A stretch of 40,653 bases of DNA, taken from positions 1-40,653 of the forward strand of contig NZ_SEWE01000045.1 of assembly GCF_004167665.1 (NCBI RefSeq), read 5' to 3'. This DNA comes from Hymenobacter persicinus (GTDB lineage Bacteria; Bacteroidota; Bacteroidia; Cytophagales; Hymenobacteraceae). Shown piece after piece: positions 24,205-31,718 of this stretch. Positions within the stretch are counted from its first letter, which is position 1; every line of letters begins with the position of its first letter. Under the pieces are notes generated by a model, which worked only from the letters and a program-made list of their open reading frames with translations, was not told where the DNA came from and made no database searches. The position numbers and the translations under genes are program-made.

Positions 24205-24212
24205 TATCTTTG
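24205..24212 (+). promoter_or_regulatory. -7 promoter box of the padR-pspC unit
   Basis: TATCTTTG matches TAnnTTTG exactly and precedes the ATG at 24244 by 31 bp. The AGTACCTT repeats overlap the region where the -33 contact would fall. Confidence 0.7.
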
Positions 24213-24243
24213 TTTCATTCTTCACCGATTTCTGCCCAAGCCC

Positions 24244-24606
24244 ATGACAGTAGAGAACACCCAAGTGCAGATGCGGAAGGGCATCCTGGAGTTCTGCATC
24301 CTGGAAATCATTGCCCGTGGCGAGGTCTACGCTTCCGACATGCTGGACGAGCTCACCGCCGCCCGCATGATTGTCGTGGAAGGCACGCTCTATCCGCTGC
24401 TCACGCGCCTCAAAAACGCCGGCCTGCTCGATTACACCTGGAAGGAGTCGACCTCCGGGCCGCCCCGCAAATACTACACGCTCACGGAGGTCGGCCAGGA
24501 ATTCCTGCACCAGCTGCGCCTAACCTGGGAAGAAGTATCGGACTCGATCCGCATCATTCGCCAGAAGCCTCACCTCAATGGTACCGCCACCCCGCCCCAC
24601 CAGTAG
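24244..24606 (+). CDS. PadR-family transcriptional regulator
   Basis: The 120-residue protein is a small winged-helix repressor. The typical start (MTVENTQVQMRKGILEFCIL) leads to the recognition region (SDMLDELTAARMIVVEGTLY, then PLLTRLKNAGLL) and the wing GPPRKYYTLTEVGQEFL. A short C-terminal helix provides dimerisation. The frame is open from 24187, but the promoter box at 24205-24212 lies inside that extension, so ATG 24244 is the start. In Bacteroidota this type of PadR gene is commonly next to a PspC-domain gene, as here; the pair probably responds to envelope stress or a membrane-active compound (inference). Confidence 0.9.
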   Translation: MTVENTQVQMRKGILEFCILEIIARGEVYASDMLDELTAARMIVVEGTLYPLLTRLKNAGLLDYTWKESTSGPPRKYYTLTEVGQEFLHQLRLTWEEVSDSIRIIRQKPHLNGTATPPHQ

Positions 24607-24654
24607 CCGGCCCGGTCCATTCTTATTGAGTCACTCTTGATTTGCAGTACTGAG

Positions 24655-25707
24655 ATGAAAAAGAACATCAGCATCAACCTCCAAGGCCTTATCTTCCACA
24701 TCGAAGAAGATGGCTACGAAGTGCTCAGCCGCTACCTGGCGGAGGTGAAGGCCCACTTTTCCGGCTACCGGGGGCACGAAGAAATTGTGGCCGACATCGA
24801 GAGCCGCATTGCCGAGCTGTTCAGCGCCCGCACGTCGGCCACCAAGCAGATTATCACGCTCGAAGACGTGCAGGCGATGGTCGCCAAGATGGGCCGCGTG
24901 AGCGACTTCCAGAGCGCTGATGAGGCCGAGGAAGAGGAAGAAGCCCTGGCCGGCGGCCCCGCCGCCTATACCAGCTACGCCGACGGGGCCAGCGCGGCCG
25001 GCGACGGCGCTTCGGCCACTGCCGCCACCGACGAGCCCCGCCGCCTGTACCGCGACATGGCCAACCGCAAGATTGCGGGCGTCGCCGCCGGTATTGCCCG
25101 CTACTTCGCCGTGAATCCACTCTGGGTGCGGCTGGGCTTCCTGCTGGTGCTCTTTACCCGGCCCCTGCTGCACAGCATGTTCAACTTCGACGGCGACAAC
25201 TTCCACTTCGAAGGCTTCGACCTGGGGGGCGTGGCGTTCCTGACGTACGTGGTGCTCTGGATTGCGCTGCCCAAGCGTTACGACGCGGTGCCGGCCAACG
25301 AAGACCCCACCTTCCGCAAGCTCTTCCGCGACACGGATGCCGGCAAAATCGGCGGCGTCTCGGCCGGTCTGGCGGCGTACTTCAAGGTCGATGTGGTAGC
25401 TATCCGCATTGCCTTTCTGGTGTTGCTCTTTGCCGGCGGCTCGGCCATTCCACTCTACATCATCCTCTGGATTCTGTTGCCCGAAGCCAAACCGTGTCGG
25501 ACAAGATGCGCATGCGCGGCGACGCCGTCACGCTCTCGGGTATCGACAACAACCTGCGCAACACGGCTTTTACTGCTGAGTCCGGTGAGGCTGCCGGAAA
25601 CGCCAACCGCCCCCTGGGCTTGTTTCTGGAGGATCTGTTCCGCAACCTGCGCCCCCTGCTCAACTTTATCGGCTCGGCCATCCGCATCTTCGCCGGCGCC
25701 ATGCTGA
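24655..25707 (+). CDS. PspC-domain membrane protein, N-terminal part (frameshifted)
   Basis: Residues 1-90 form a cytoplasmic helical domain (GLIFHIEEDGYEVLSRYLAE, TLEDVQAMVAKMG) found before PspC domains in Bacteroidota. An acidic Ala/Gly linker follows, then two PspC domains: LYRDMANRKIAGVAAGIARY with its helices, and FRDTDAGKIGGVSAGLAAYF with its helices. After LLPEAK (codon 25489-25491) the sequence turns into Arg/Pro/Thr-rich nonsense that runs to 25707. The proper continuation is in the other frame, starting T-V-S-D-K at 25491. The functional product therefore probably spans 24655-27326 (about 890 residues) and is broken by loss of one A. The start is ATG 24655; a TTG at 24637 is unlikely. 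PspC proteins sense or buffer membrane stress. Confidence 0.8.
   Translation: MKKNISINLQGLIFHIEEDGYEVLSRYLAEVKAHFSGYRGHEEIVADIESRIAELFSARTSATKQIITLEDVQAMVAKMGRVSDFQSADEAEEEEEALAGGPAAYTSYADGASAAGDGASATAATDEPRRLYRDMANRKIAGVAAGIARYFAVNPLWVRLGFLLVLFTRPLLHSMFNFDGDNFHFEGFDLGGVAFLTYVVLWIALPKRYDAVPANEDPTFRKLFRDTDAGKIGGVSAGLAAYFKVDVVAIRIAFLVLLFAGGSAIPLYIILWILLPEAKPCRTRCACAATPSRSRVSTTTCATRLLLLSPVRLPETPTAPWACFWRICSATCAPCSTLSARPSASSPAPC
25489..25494 (+). other. One-base frameshift joining the two halves of the PspC/GIN gene
   Basis: The sequence GAAGCCAAACCGTGTCGGAC would restore one frame if the AAA run had one more A, giving E-A-K-T-V-S-D. Both flanks have family-like sequence that meets exactly here. 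No classical slippery heptamer is present, so programmed shifting is not favoured. A real mutation or a sequencing/assembly error is more likely. Confidence 0.85.
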
Positions 25708-27326
25708 TTCTGATTGGCCTCTCGCTGCTGGTGGGCTTCACCATTGCCCTGGCCGCGGGCCTGGGCTGGATTCCGGAGTCGCAGAACATCGTGATGGGCG
25801 ACGTGCCGGTGCACATTCTCATCCGGGACCTGCCCGGCTGGTCGATTCTGGCCTTCTACATGGCGGCCATCATTCCGGCTATTTCCATGCTGCTCTCGGG
25901 CCTCGGCCTGCTGCTGCGCCGCACCGTGCTAACCCGGACCGTGGGCCTGTCCTTGTTTGGCCTGTGGCTGCTGAGCGTTATCGGCTGCATCTTCTCCGTT
26001 GCCCGCATCAGCCACAACTTCCAGAACGAAGGGCAGCAGGTGCAGCAGCAGAGCTTCCCCGGCCTGAGCGCCACGCCAACCCTGTTTCTGGATACCCGCC
26101 ACGTAGACCGCAGCAACGACCAGGACGTGGAAATCGAGTTTGTACCCGCCGACAGCGGCGCGGTGGTGAGCGTCGATAAAACCTTCTCGGCCAAGGGCGC
26201 TACCGAAGCCGAAGGCGCCCGCACGGCGGCCACCTCCATGGGCTACACCGTGCGCCAGGCCAACGACACGACCCTCGTGTTTGACGACCATTTCTCCTTC
26301 CTGCCCGAGGCCTCCTACCGCGACCAGAACCTGCGCCTGACCGTGCACCTGCCCCGCAACAAGACCTTCCGCCTCAGCGAGGACTTCTCCTACTGGATGA
26401 ACAGCGCCAACTTCGTGAACGACCAGCGCCCCGAAAAGCCGGAAAACCACCTGTTCCGGCTGCGCAACAACCAGCTCGAGTGCGTGGACTGCTCGGCCGA
26501 GGACCTGCGCGGGGATGACTTTGGCGACGAATACGACGAGGACACCGACACCACCGACGAGGTGGTGAACATCCACACCGACGAGGGCAACATGCGGGTC
26601 CGCGTCAACACCGACAACGACAACGTGGGCGTCAGCTTCGACATACCCAAGTCGAACTTCTCGGCCAATCCCGCCGAATACGGCTCCGGCCGCCGCACCT
26701 TCAATCTGAGCGGTTTCCGCCAGATTGAAGCCAGCGGGGCCTACCGGGTGTATGTACGCCAGGGCAGCGCGTTCAAGGTGGAAGCTGCCGGCACCGACAG
26801 CGACCTGCGGAACCTGCGCGTGGACACCAACGGCGACCAGCTCACGATTCACTCCCTTCGCTCTTCCTTCTTCGGTAACTTCACCAGCAACCGCAAGCCC
26901 ATCCTGGTGCGCGTGGAACTGCCCGAGCTGCGCTACCTGGAGCTCAACGGCGCCTGCCGGGCCAACGTGGCCGGCTTCCGCGGTCAGCCCCTGAAAGTGG
27001 AGCAGAGCGGCGCCTGCAACGCGGCCCTCGCCGTGGACGTGCCCCAGTTGACGCTGGATCTGAGCGGAGCCTGCCAGACCGACCTGCGCGGCTCGGCCAC
27101 CGAGCTGAAGGTGGAAGGCACCGGCGTCTGCCAGATCAACGCCCTGGAACTGAAAAGCCAGCGCGCCGAGGTGGAGCTTTCCGGCATGAGCAAGGCCAAG
27201 GTCAACGTGACGGACCGCCTGCGCGCCGACCTGAGTGGAGCCAGCCGCCTGGGCTACGCCGGCAAACCAACCAGCGTCCGCAAAGAAGTATCGGGCTCGT
27301 CCCGCGTGACGTCTTTAGTTGACTAG
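25494..27326 (+). CDS. C-terminal part of PspC protein: membrane helices plus GIN (DUF2807) adhesin-like domain
   Basis: This 610-residue frame begins with SDKMRMRGDAVTLSG, the usual continuation of the PspC domain. It has about four hydrophobic helices in residues 50-175 (for example AGAMLILIGLSLLVGFTIAL). A middle domain is rich in Asp/Asn/Thr (DDFGDEYDEDTDTTDEVVNI). The last 200 residues are a DUF2807/GIN beta-helix, seen as FNLSGFRQIEASGAYRVYV and repeating rungs of about 19 residues that begin NGAC, SGAC, SGAC, TGVC, SGMS and SGAS. GIN domains are extracytoplasmic and their ligand is unknown. A GTG at 25494 could allow separate translation, but homologous architecture argues that it is the second half of the gene starting at 24655. 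Confidence 0.8.
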   Translation: MSDKMRMRGDAVTLSGIDNNLRNTAFTAESGEAAGNANRPLGLFLEDLFRNLRPLLNFIGSAIRIFAGAMLILIGLSLLVGFTIALAAGLGWIPESQNIVMGDVPVHILIRDLPGWSILAFYMAAIIPAISMLLSGLGLLLRRTVLTRTVGLSLFGLWLLSVIGCIFSVARISHNFQNEGQQVQQQSFPGLSATPTLFLDTRHVDRSNDQDVEIEFVPADSGAVVSVDKTFSAKGATEAEGARTAATSMGYTVRQANDTTLVFDDHFSFLPEASYRDQNLRLTVHLPRNKTFRLSEDFSYWMNSANFVNDQRPEKPENHLFRLRNNQLECVDCSAEDLRGDDFGDEYDEDTDTTDEVVNIHTDEGNMRVRVNTDNDNVGVSFDIPKSNFSANPAEYGSGRRTFNLSGFRQIEASGAYRVYVRQGSAFKVEAAGTDSDLRNLRVDTNGDQLTIHSLRSSFFGNFTSNRKPILVRVELPELRYLELNGACRANVAGFRGQPLKVEQSGACNAALAVDVPQLTLDLSGACQTDLRGSATELKVEGTGVCQINALELKSQRAEVELSGMSKAKVNVTDRLRADLSGASRLGYAGKPTSVRKEVSGSSRVTSLVD

Positions 27327-27493
27327 TTTTTTTCGCCCCGGATAAGTTGTGCGAGCCGGTCGGAACTATTTATACCGCCGCTGCCCTATATAATGCACAA
27401 CCAATTGGTCAGGTACTTACGTAACGAAATACAGCGTGCGGGCAACCGGCCTTCACGCGCCGCTCACAATCCGAGCGTACCTTTCTGACAAAT

Positions 27494-27533
27494 AAAAATG
27501 GAGGCCGGGCAACCCTCGGGCCCCGGCCTCCAT
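27494..27533 (-). terminator. Terminator of cca
   Basis: A 12-bp stem ATGGAGGCCGGG (27498-27509) pairs with CCCGGCCTCCAT (27522-27533) across a 12-nt loop and is followed on the minus strand by TTTTTATTTG. The rest of the 27327-27561 spacer shows only a promoter-like TACCTTTC near 27478 with no gene to serve. Confidence 0.85.
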
Positions 27534-27561
27534 CTTTCGAGCATACAACGAGAAATTGGGT

Positions 27562-28995
27562 TTACTTACTGGTGAGTGAAAGGTGACCCGGAGGAAGGCC
27601 CTTTGCCTGTCCCTGCTGCAACAGGTAGGCAAAGGCTTCCTCAAACTCGTTTCTGATCTTGCCGTCCAGAATGGCTTCGAGCACCGCATTTTTCAGCTCG
27701 CCCACTTCCTTGGACGGTTTCAACCCGAAGGTTTCCATGATAACTTCCCCCGTAATGACGGGCTTGAAGTTGCGCAGGTGGTCCTTCTCCTCTACTTCCT
27801 TTAGCTTTTCTTCCACCACGCTGAAGTTGCGCAGATAACGCTCCTTGCGCTGGTGGTCTTTGCTCGTAATGTCGGCCCGGCAGAGCAGCATGAGCCGGTC
27901 AATATCGTCGCCGGTTTCGAACAGCAGCCGCCGCAGCGCCGAGTCGGTCACAGTTTCCTTGACTAGGGCAATGGGCCGCAGATGCAGGCGCACGAGCTTT
28001 TGCACCTGCCGCATTTCCTCCCCGAGGGGCAATTTCAGATCCGTAAAAATCTGCGGCACCCAGCGGGCGCCCTTGTCCTCGTGGCCGTGGAAAGTCCAGC
28101 CTACGTTGGGGAAATAGCGCTTGGTGGCGGGCTTGGCAATGTCGTGCAGGATGGCGGCCCAGCGCAGCCACAGGTCGCCGTCGGCGTCCACCACGTTGTC
28201 GAGCACCTGCAAAGTGTGGTAGAAGTTGTCCTTGTGGGCGTGCTTGCCCACCTTTTCCACTCCGTAGAGCAGGGCCATCTTCGGAAAAATCAGGTGGAGC
28301 AGCCCCGTCTGAAACAGCAGCTTGAAGCCGTAGCTGGGCTTGGCAGCCAGGATAATCTTGTTGAGCTCATCCGTAATCCGCTCCTGGGACACAATCTTAA
28401 TGCGGTCCTTGTTGCGGGCAATGGCGTCGTAGGTGTCGGGCTCGATGTCGAAATTGAGCTGGGTGGCAAAGCGCACGGCCCGCATCATGCGCAGCGGGTC
28501 ATCCGAAAAGGTGATGTCCGGGTCGAGCGGGGTGCGGATAATCTTGCGCTGCAAGTCCCCCATGCCGTCGTAGCGGTCCACGAGGGTGCCAAAGTCCTGG
28601 GGGTTCAAACTCAGCCCCAGGGCGTTGATAGTGAAGTCGCGGCGGGCCAGGTCTTCTTCCAGCGTGCCGGCCTCCACCTCGGGCTTGCGGCTCTCGGCCC
28701 GGTAGCTTTCCTTGCGCGCCCCCACAAACTCCAGCTCCACGGTGTCGGTAGGCAGCATGGCCGTGCCGAAGTTCTTGAATACCGTCACCCGCGGCTTGCC
28801 CGGCAGCTTGCGCCCCACGGCCTGGGCCAGCTTGATGCCGTCACCTACGCAGACCACGTCCACGTCCTTACTGGGACGCTGGAGCACCAAATCCCGCACG
28901 AAGCCCCCAATGACATAGGCCGGGTAGCCCAGCTCGCCGGCGGCCTCGGCAATGGTGCGAAACAAGGGATTCTCGGGAAGCTGCGGAGGGTTCAT
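27562..28995 (-). CDS. cca: tRNA nucleotidyltransferase / poly(A) polymerase family protein with HD domain
   Basis: This 477-residue class II nucleotidyltransferase builds or repairs the CCA end of tRNA. The head has YPAYVIGGFVRDLVL and the metal-binding pair in SKDVDVVCVGDG. RRDFTINALGLSL and DDPLRMMRAVRFATQL follow. An HD phosphohydrolase-type domain is present (KHAHKDNFYHTLQVLDNV, AAILHDIAKP). The frame is open to 29112, but that extension lies upstream of an exact -7 box at 29024-29031; ATG 28995 (MNPPQLPENPLFRTI) fits both promoter and family. Some relatives add only CC or A, or poly(A) tails. No second such gene is in view, so full CCA-adding activity is assumed. Confidence 0.92.
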   Translation of the reverse strand: MNPPQLPENPLFRTIAEAAGELGYPAYVIGGFVRDLVLQRPSKDVDVVCVGDGIKLAQAVGRKLPGKPRVTVFKNFGTAMLPTDTVELEFVGARKESYRAESRKPEVEAGTLEEDLARRDFTINALGLSLNPQDFGTLVDRYDGMGDLQRKIIRTPLDPDITFSDDPLRMMRAVRFATQLNFDIEPDTYDAIARNKDRIKIVSQERITDELNKIILAAKPSYGFKLLFQTGLLHLIFPKMALLYGVEKVGKHAHKDNFYHTLQVLDNVVDADGDLWLRWAAILHDIAKPATKRYFPNVGWTFHGHEDKGARWVPQIFTDLKLPLGEEMRQVQKLVRLHLRPIALVKETVTDSALRRLLFETGDDIDRLMLLCRADITSKDHQRKERYLRNFSVVEEKLKEVEEKDHLRNFKPVITGEVIMETFGLKPSKEVGELKNAVLEAILDGKIRNEFEEAFAYLLQQGQAKGLPPGHLSLTSK

Positions 28996-29023
28996 AAGTG
29001 CAATGCGGAAAGCCAGACGGCCA

Positions 29024-29031
29024 CAAAGGTA
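29024..29031 (-). promoter_or_regulatory. -7 promoter box of cca
   Basis: TACCTTTG on the minus strand matches TAnnTTTG and precedes the ATG at 28995 by 28 bp. Confidence 0.7.
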
Positions 29032-29060
29032 AGCCCCAGCCCGCATTGCGCCTTTCCCTA

Positions 29061-29100
29061 TTGTCATTGCCAGGACGAAGGCCGAAGCAATTCGTCCCGG
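29061..29100. repeat. Dispersed GTCATTGC-type repeat copy
   Basis: The stretch begins TTGTCATTGCCAGGACGAAG and continues to AATTCGTCCCGG, with GGACGAA and TTCGTCC forming short inverted arms. It has the look of a dispersed intergenic repeat of the GTCATTGCGAGG type (general recollection). Confidence 0.45.
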
Positions 29101-29118
29101 ACAACGCACCAAGCATTC

Positions 29119-29159
29119 TTAAAATCAAAAGCCCCGACGGATGCTAACGTCAGGGCTTT
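29119..29159 (-). terminator. Terminator of the mce-tsaC unit
   Basis: A stem AAAGCCCCGACG / CGTCAGGGCTTT (29128-29139, 29148-29159, one mismatch) is followed on the minus strand by TGATTTTAAG. It lies about 90 bp after the tsaC stop. Confidence 0.75.
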
Positions 29160-29250
29160 CTACTAAAAAAGAGGTTTCTCCAGTTCAAAGGCTGGTCTGC
29201 TTCGTTGGGTTTCCCCAGAATGAATAGAGGCGCGTAGAGAATATAGGCTA

Positions 29251-29832
29251 CTATTCCCGCACCACTTCCAGGCCGCCGTCGGGCAGTACGCGCACCACCC
29301 GGGAAGGCGTGCTGCGCGTCTGGTCGTCCTGCCGCCAGTTCACCACGTAGTCGGCCCCGCGCACGATGGCCGGCGCCACTTCCGCGTAGACGGCCGCCGT
29401 GGGCTCCCCGCTCAGATTCGCCGACGTCGACACCAGCCCGTGCCCGAGGCGGCGCACCACTTTGTGGCAAAACTCGTCGGCAGTAACCACCCGCAGCCCG
29501 ATGGTGCCGTCGGGAGCCAATAGATTGGGGGCCAAATGGCGGCTGCCGGGCACGATGTAGGTGGTAGGCCGCTGTTGCCCGGCCAGCAGCTCGGCCAAGT
29601 TCGGGGGCACCACGGCGGCATACTTGGCAAACATGGCCTCGTCGGCCACCAGCACGATGCAGGCTTTTTCGGCCGGGCGGTTTTTCAGCTTGTAGAGCCG
29701 GTCCACGGCCGCGGGCACTTCCGCGTCGCAGCCCAGGCCCCATACCGTATCGGTCGGGTAAAGAATCACCTGCTGGAGCAGCAGGGCATCGACGGCGGCA
29801 TCCACCTCCTGGCGGAAAAAGTTACTACTCAT
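29251..29832 (-). CDS. tsaC: L-threonylcarbamoyladenylate synthase (Sua5/YwlC/YrdC family)
   Basis: The enzyme makes threonylcarbamoyl-AMP from threonine, bicarbonate and ATP for the t6A modification at position 37 of ANN-decoding tRNAs. The 193-residue protein has the YrdC-domain hallmarks LYPTDTVWGLGCDA (about residues 24-37), YKLKNRPAEKACIVLV, TIGLRVV and LVSTSANLSGEPT. It lacks the extra C-terminal Sua5 domain, so the short TsaC type is assigned. The ATG at 29832 overlaps the end of mce by 8 bp, indicating cotranscription. Confidence 0.92.
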   Translation of the reverse strand: MSSNFFRQEVDAAVDALLLQQVILYPTDTVWGLGCDAEVPAAVDRLYKLKNRPAEKACIVLVADEAMFAKYAAVVPPNLAELLAGQQRPTTYIVPGSRHLAPNLLAPDGTIGLRVVTADEFCHKVVRRLGHGLVSTSANLSGEPTAAVYAEVAPAIVRGADYVVNWRQDDQTRSTPSRVVRVLPDGGLEVVRE

Positions 29833-30244
29833 GGTCGGGGGCGGAAATAGACTGGCAGAGCTCCACTAATACGCCGGCCGCGCTTTTGGGGTGCACAAAG
29901 CACACGAGCTTGTTGTCGGCGCCGTACTTGGGTTCTTCGTTGAGCAACACGAAACCCTCGGCCCGCAGCCGCGCCATTTCCGCCCGGATGTCGGCCACCT
30001 CGAAAGCCACGTGGTGAATGCCCTGCGGCTTTTTGCTCAGAAACTTGGTGATGGCGCTGTCGGGGGTGGTGCCGGCCAGCAGCTCAATTTTGGAGCCGCC
30101 AACCCGGAAAAACACCGTATCAACGCCTTCGCTTTCGACGTGCTCGGTCTTGTAGGGCGGCTGCCCGAGCAGCGTGGTGTAGAGAGCCGTGGCGGCCGGC
30201 AGGTCGTGGACGGCCAGGCCCAGGTGTTCGAGGTTGGTAAACAT
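29825..30244 (-). CDS. mce: Methylmalonyl-CoA epimerase
   Basis: A vicinal-oxygen-chelate (glyoxalase-fold) enzyme of 139 residues that interconverts (R)- and (S)-methylmalonyl-CoA in propionate metabolism. The pattern fits: NLEHLGLAVHDLPAATALY at the N-terminus with the metal histidine, KIELLAGT, GIHHVAFEVADI and a C-terminal VLVELCQ with the metal glutamate. The open frame runs to 30331, but ATG 30244 (MFTNLEHLGLAV) begins the conserved fold and the upstream part has no family likeness. It is divergent from iscS with interlocking promoter boxes. Confidence 0.9.
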   Translation of the reverse strand: MFTNLEHLGLAVHDLPAATALYTTLLGQPPYKTEHVESEGVDTVFFRVGGSKIELLAGTTPDSAITKFLSKKPQGIHHVAFEVADIRAEMARLRAEGFVLLNEEPKYGADNKLVCFVHPKSAAGVLVELCQSISAPDHE

Positions 30245-30288
30245 GAAAGTTGGGTGGGGAAGCTGGTGGGTCTTATTTGGAATATATC

Positions 30289-30310
30289 TACTTTTGTGGG
30301 GGCAAAGTAA
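30289..30310. promoter_or_regulatory. Interlocked promoter boxes for iscS (+) and mce (-)
   Basis: TACTTTTG at 30289-30296 on the plus strand matches TAnnTTTG and would serve iscS with a leader of about 105 nt. TTACTTTG at 30310-30303 on the minus strand is one mismatch from consensus and would serve mce. The two boxes face each other 6 bp apart, so polymerase could not occupy both at once. Confidence 0.55.
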
Positions 30311-30408
30311 AACCTGTTTCCCGGTTTTCATGTTCTACCCGCGAATCATTCTCCGGTACGATTCACGGGTTTTCCTCTGGTTTTTCGCTGATTTACATCC
30401 TTCGAGCC

Positions 30409-31623
30409 ATGCTCAAGCTACCTATCTACCTCGACAACAACGCCACCACGCCGCTGGATCCGCGCGTGCTGGAGGCCATGATGCCGTATTTGACCGAGGT
30501 ATTCGGCAATGCCGCTTCCCGCAACCACCCCTTCGGCTGGGCCGCGGAAGAAGCCGTTGATTACGCCCGTGAGCAGATTGCGGCATTGATTAACTGCGAC
30601 CCCAAAGAAATCATCTTCACCTCGGGCGCCACCGAATCCGACAACCTCGGCATCAAGGGCGTATTCGAGATGTACAGCCAGAAAGGCAACCACATCATTA
30701 CGGCCACTACCGAGCACAAGGCCGTGCTGGACACCTGCAAGCACATCGAGAAGCTCGGGGGCCGCGTGACCTACCTGCCCGTGGATGCCGAAGGCCTTAT
30801 CAGCCTCGCCGACCTCGAAGCCGCCATGACGCCCGAGACGATTCTGGTAACCATCATGTACGGCAACAACGAAACCGGCACCATTCAGCCGATTCGCGAA
30901 ATTGCCGCTATTGCCCACAAGCACGGCGCCCTGTTCATGACCGACGGCACCCAGGCCGTGGGTAAGATTCCGGTGGACGTCATTGCCGACGGCATCGACC
31001 TGATGGCCTTCACGGCCCACAAAATGTACGGTCCGAAGGGCGTGGGTGCCCTGTACGTACGTCGCAAAAACCCGCGGGTGAAGGTAACGGCCCAGATGGA
31101 CGGTGGCGGGCACGAGCGCGGCATGCGCTCCGGCACGCTCAACGTGCCTGGCATCGTGGGTCTGGGCAAAGCCTGCGAGCTGGCCCGCCTCGAAATGGCC
31201 GCCGACACCGAGCGTCTGAGCAAAATGCGCGACCGGCTCGAGAAAGAGCTCCTGACGCTGGAAGAAAGCTACGTGAATGGTTCGCGCGAACACCGCTTGC
31301 CCCACGTGGCCAACATCTCCTTTAAGTATGTGGAAGGTGAAGGCCTGATGATGGGCGTGAAAGACCTCGCCGTATCGTCGGGTTCGGCCTGCACCTCGGC
31401 TTCGCTCGAGCCCTCCTACGTGCTCAAGGCCCTGGGCCTCAGCGACGACCTCGCCCATAGCTCCCTGCGCTTCGGCCTGAGCCGCTTTACCACCGACGAG
31501 CAGATCGATTACGCCATCAACCACGTAAAAGAGGCTGTTACCAAGCTCCGCGAGATGTCGCCGCTGTGGGAGATGTTCAAAGAGGGCATCGACCTAAGCA
31601 AAATCGAGTGGGCTGAGCATTAA
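30409..31623 (+). CDS. iscS: Cysteine desulfurase IscS
   Basis: This PLP enzyme takes sulfur from cysteine for Fe-S clusters and tRNA thiolation. The 404-residue protein begins MLKLPIYLDNNATTPLDPRV. It has the PLP lysine in FTAHKMYGPKGVGALY and the persulfide cysteine in SSGSACTSASLEPSYVL. LRFGLSRFTTDEQID follows, as in IscS-type (group I) enzymes with the longer catalytic loop. The in-frame extension from 30250 lacks family likeness and overlaps the promoter, so ATG 30409 is the start. It is the first gene of an iscS-iscU-unknown-iscA operon. No iscR regulator gene is in view. Confidence 0.95.
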   Translation: MLKLPIYLDNNATTPLDPRVLEAMMPYLTEVFGNAASRNHPFGWAAEEAVDYAREQIAALINCDPKEIIFTSGATESDNLGIKGVFEMYSQKGNHIITATTEHKAVLDTCKHIEKLGGRVTYLPVDAEGLISLADLEAAMTPETILVTIMYGNNETGTIQPIREIAAIAHKHGALFMTDGTQAVGKIPVDVIADGIDLMAFTAHKMYGPKGVGALYVRRKNPRVKVTAQMDGGGHERGMRSGTLNVPGIVGLGKACELARLEMAADTERLSKMRDRLEKELLTLEESYVNGSREHRLPHVANISFKYVEGEGLMMGVKDLAVSSGSACTSASLEPSYVLKALGLSDDLAHSSLRFGLSRFTTDEQIDYAINHVKEAVTKLREMSPLWEMFKEGIDLSKIEWAEH

Positions 31624-31626
31624 TTT

Positions 31627-31708
31627 TTAGCGCTTAGAACTGAGAGTCAAGAACCTGGTTTTGGCGTTAGCTCTAAGTTCCAAGTTCTAAAATCTGACAT
31701 CTAAATTT
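31627..31708. repeat. Heptamer-phased inverted repeat between iscS and iscU (element B)
   Basis: The left arm reads in 7-bp steps TTAGCGC, TTAGAAC, TGAGAGT, CAAGAAC (31627-31654). The right arm reads TTAGCTC, TAAGTTC, CAAGTTC, TAAAATC, TGACATC, TAAATTT (31667-31708). The arms are partly complementary (CTTAGAACT against AGTTCTAA) around a short AACC-T-GGTT centre (31652-31660). It fills almost the whole 95-bp spacer. Confidence 0.7.
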
Positions 31709-31718
31709 CCAAAAAGCC

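Noticed and set aside
25480..25500. Programmed ribosomal frameshift in the PspC gene
   Set aside because: No X-XXY-YYZ slippery heptamer is present and there is no obvious downstream structure; a simple one-base loss explains the data.
27982..29166. 394-residue plus-strand frame across cca
   Set aside because: Antisense to conserved cca motifs and runs through the cca promoter.
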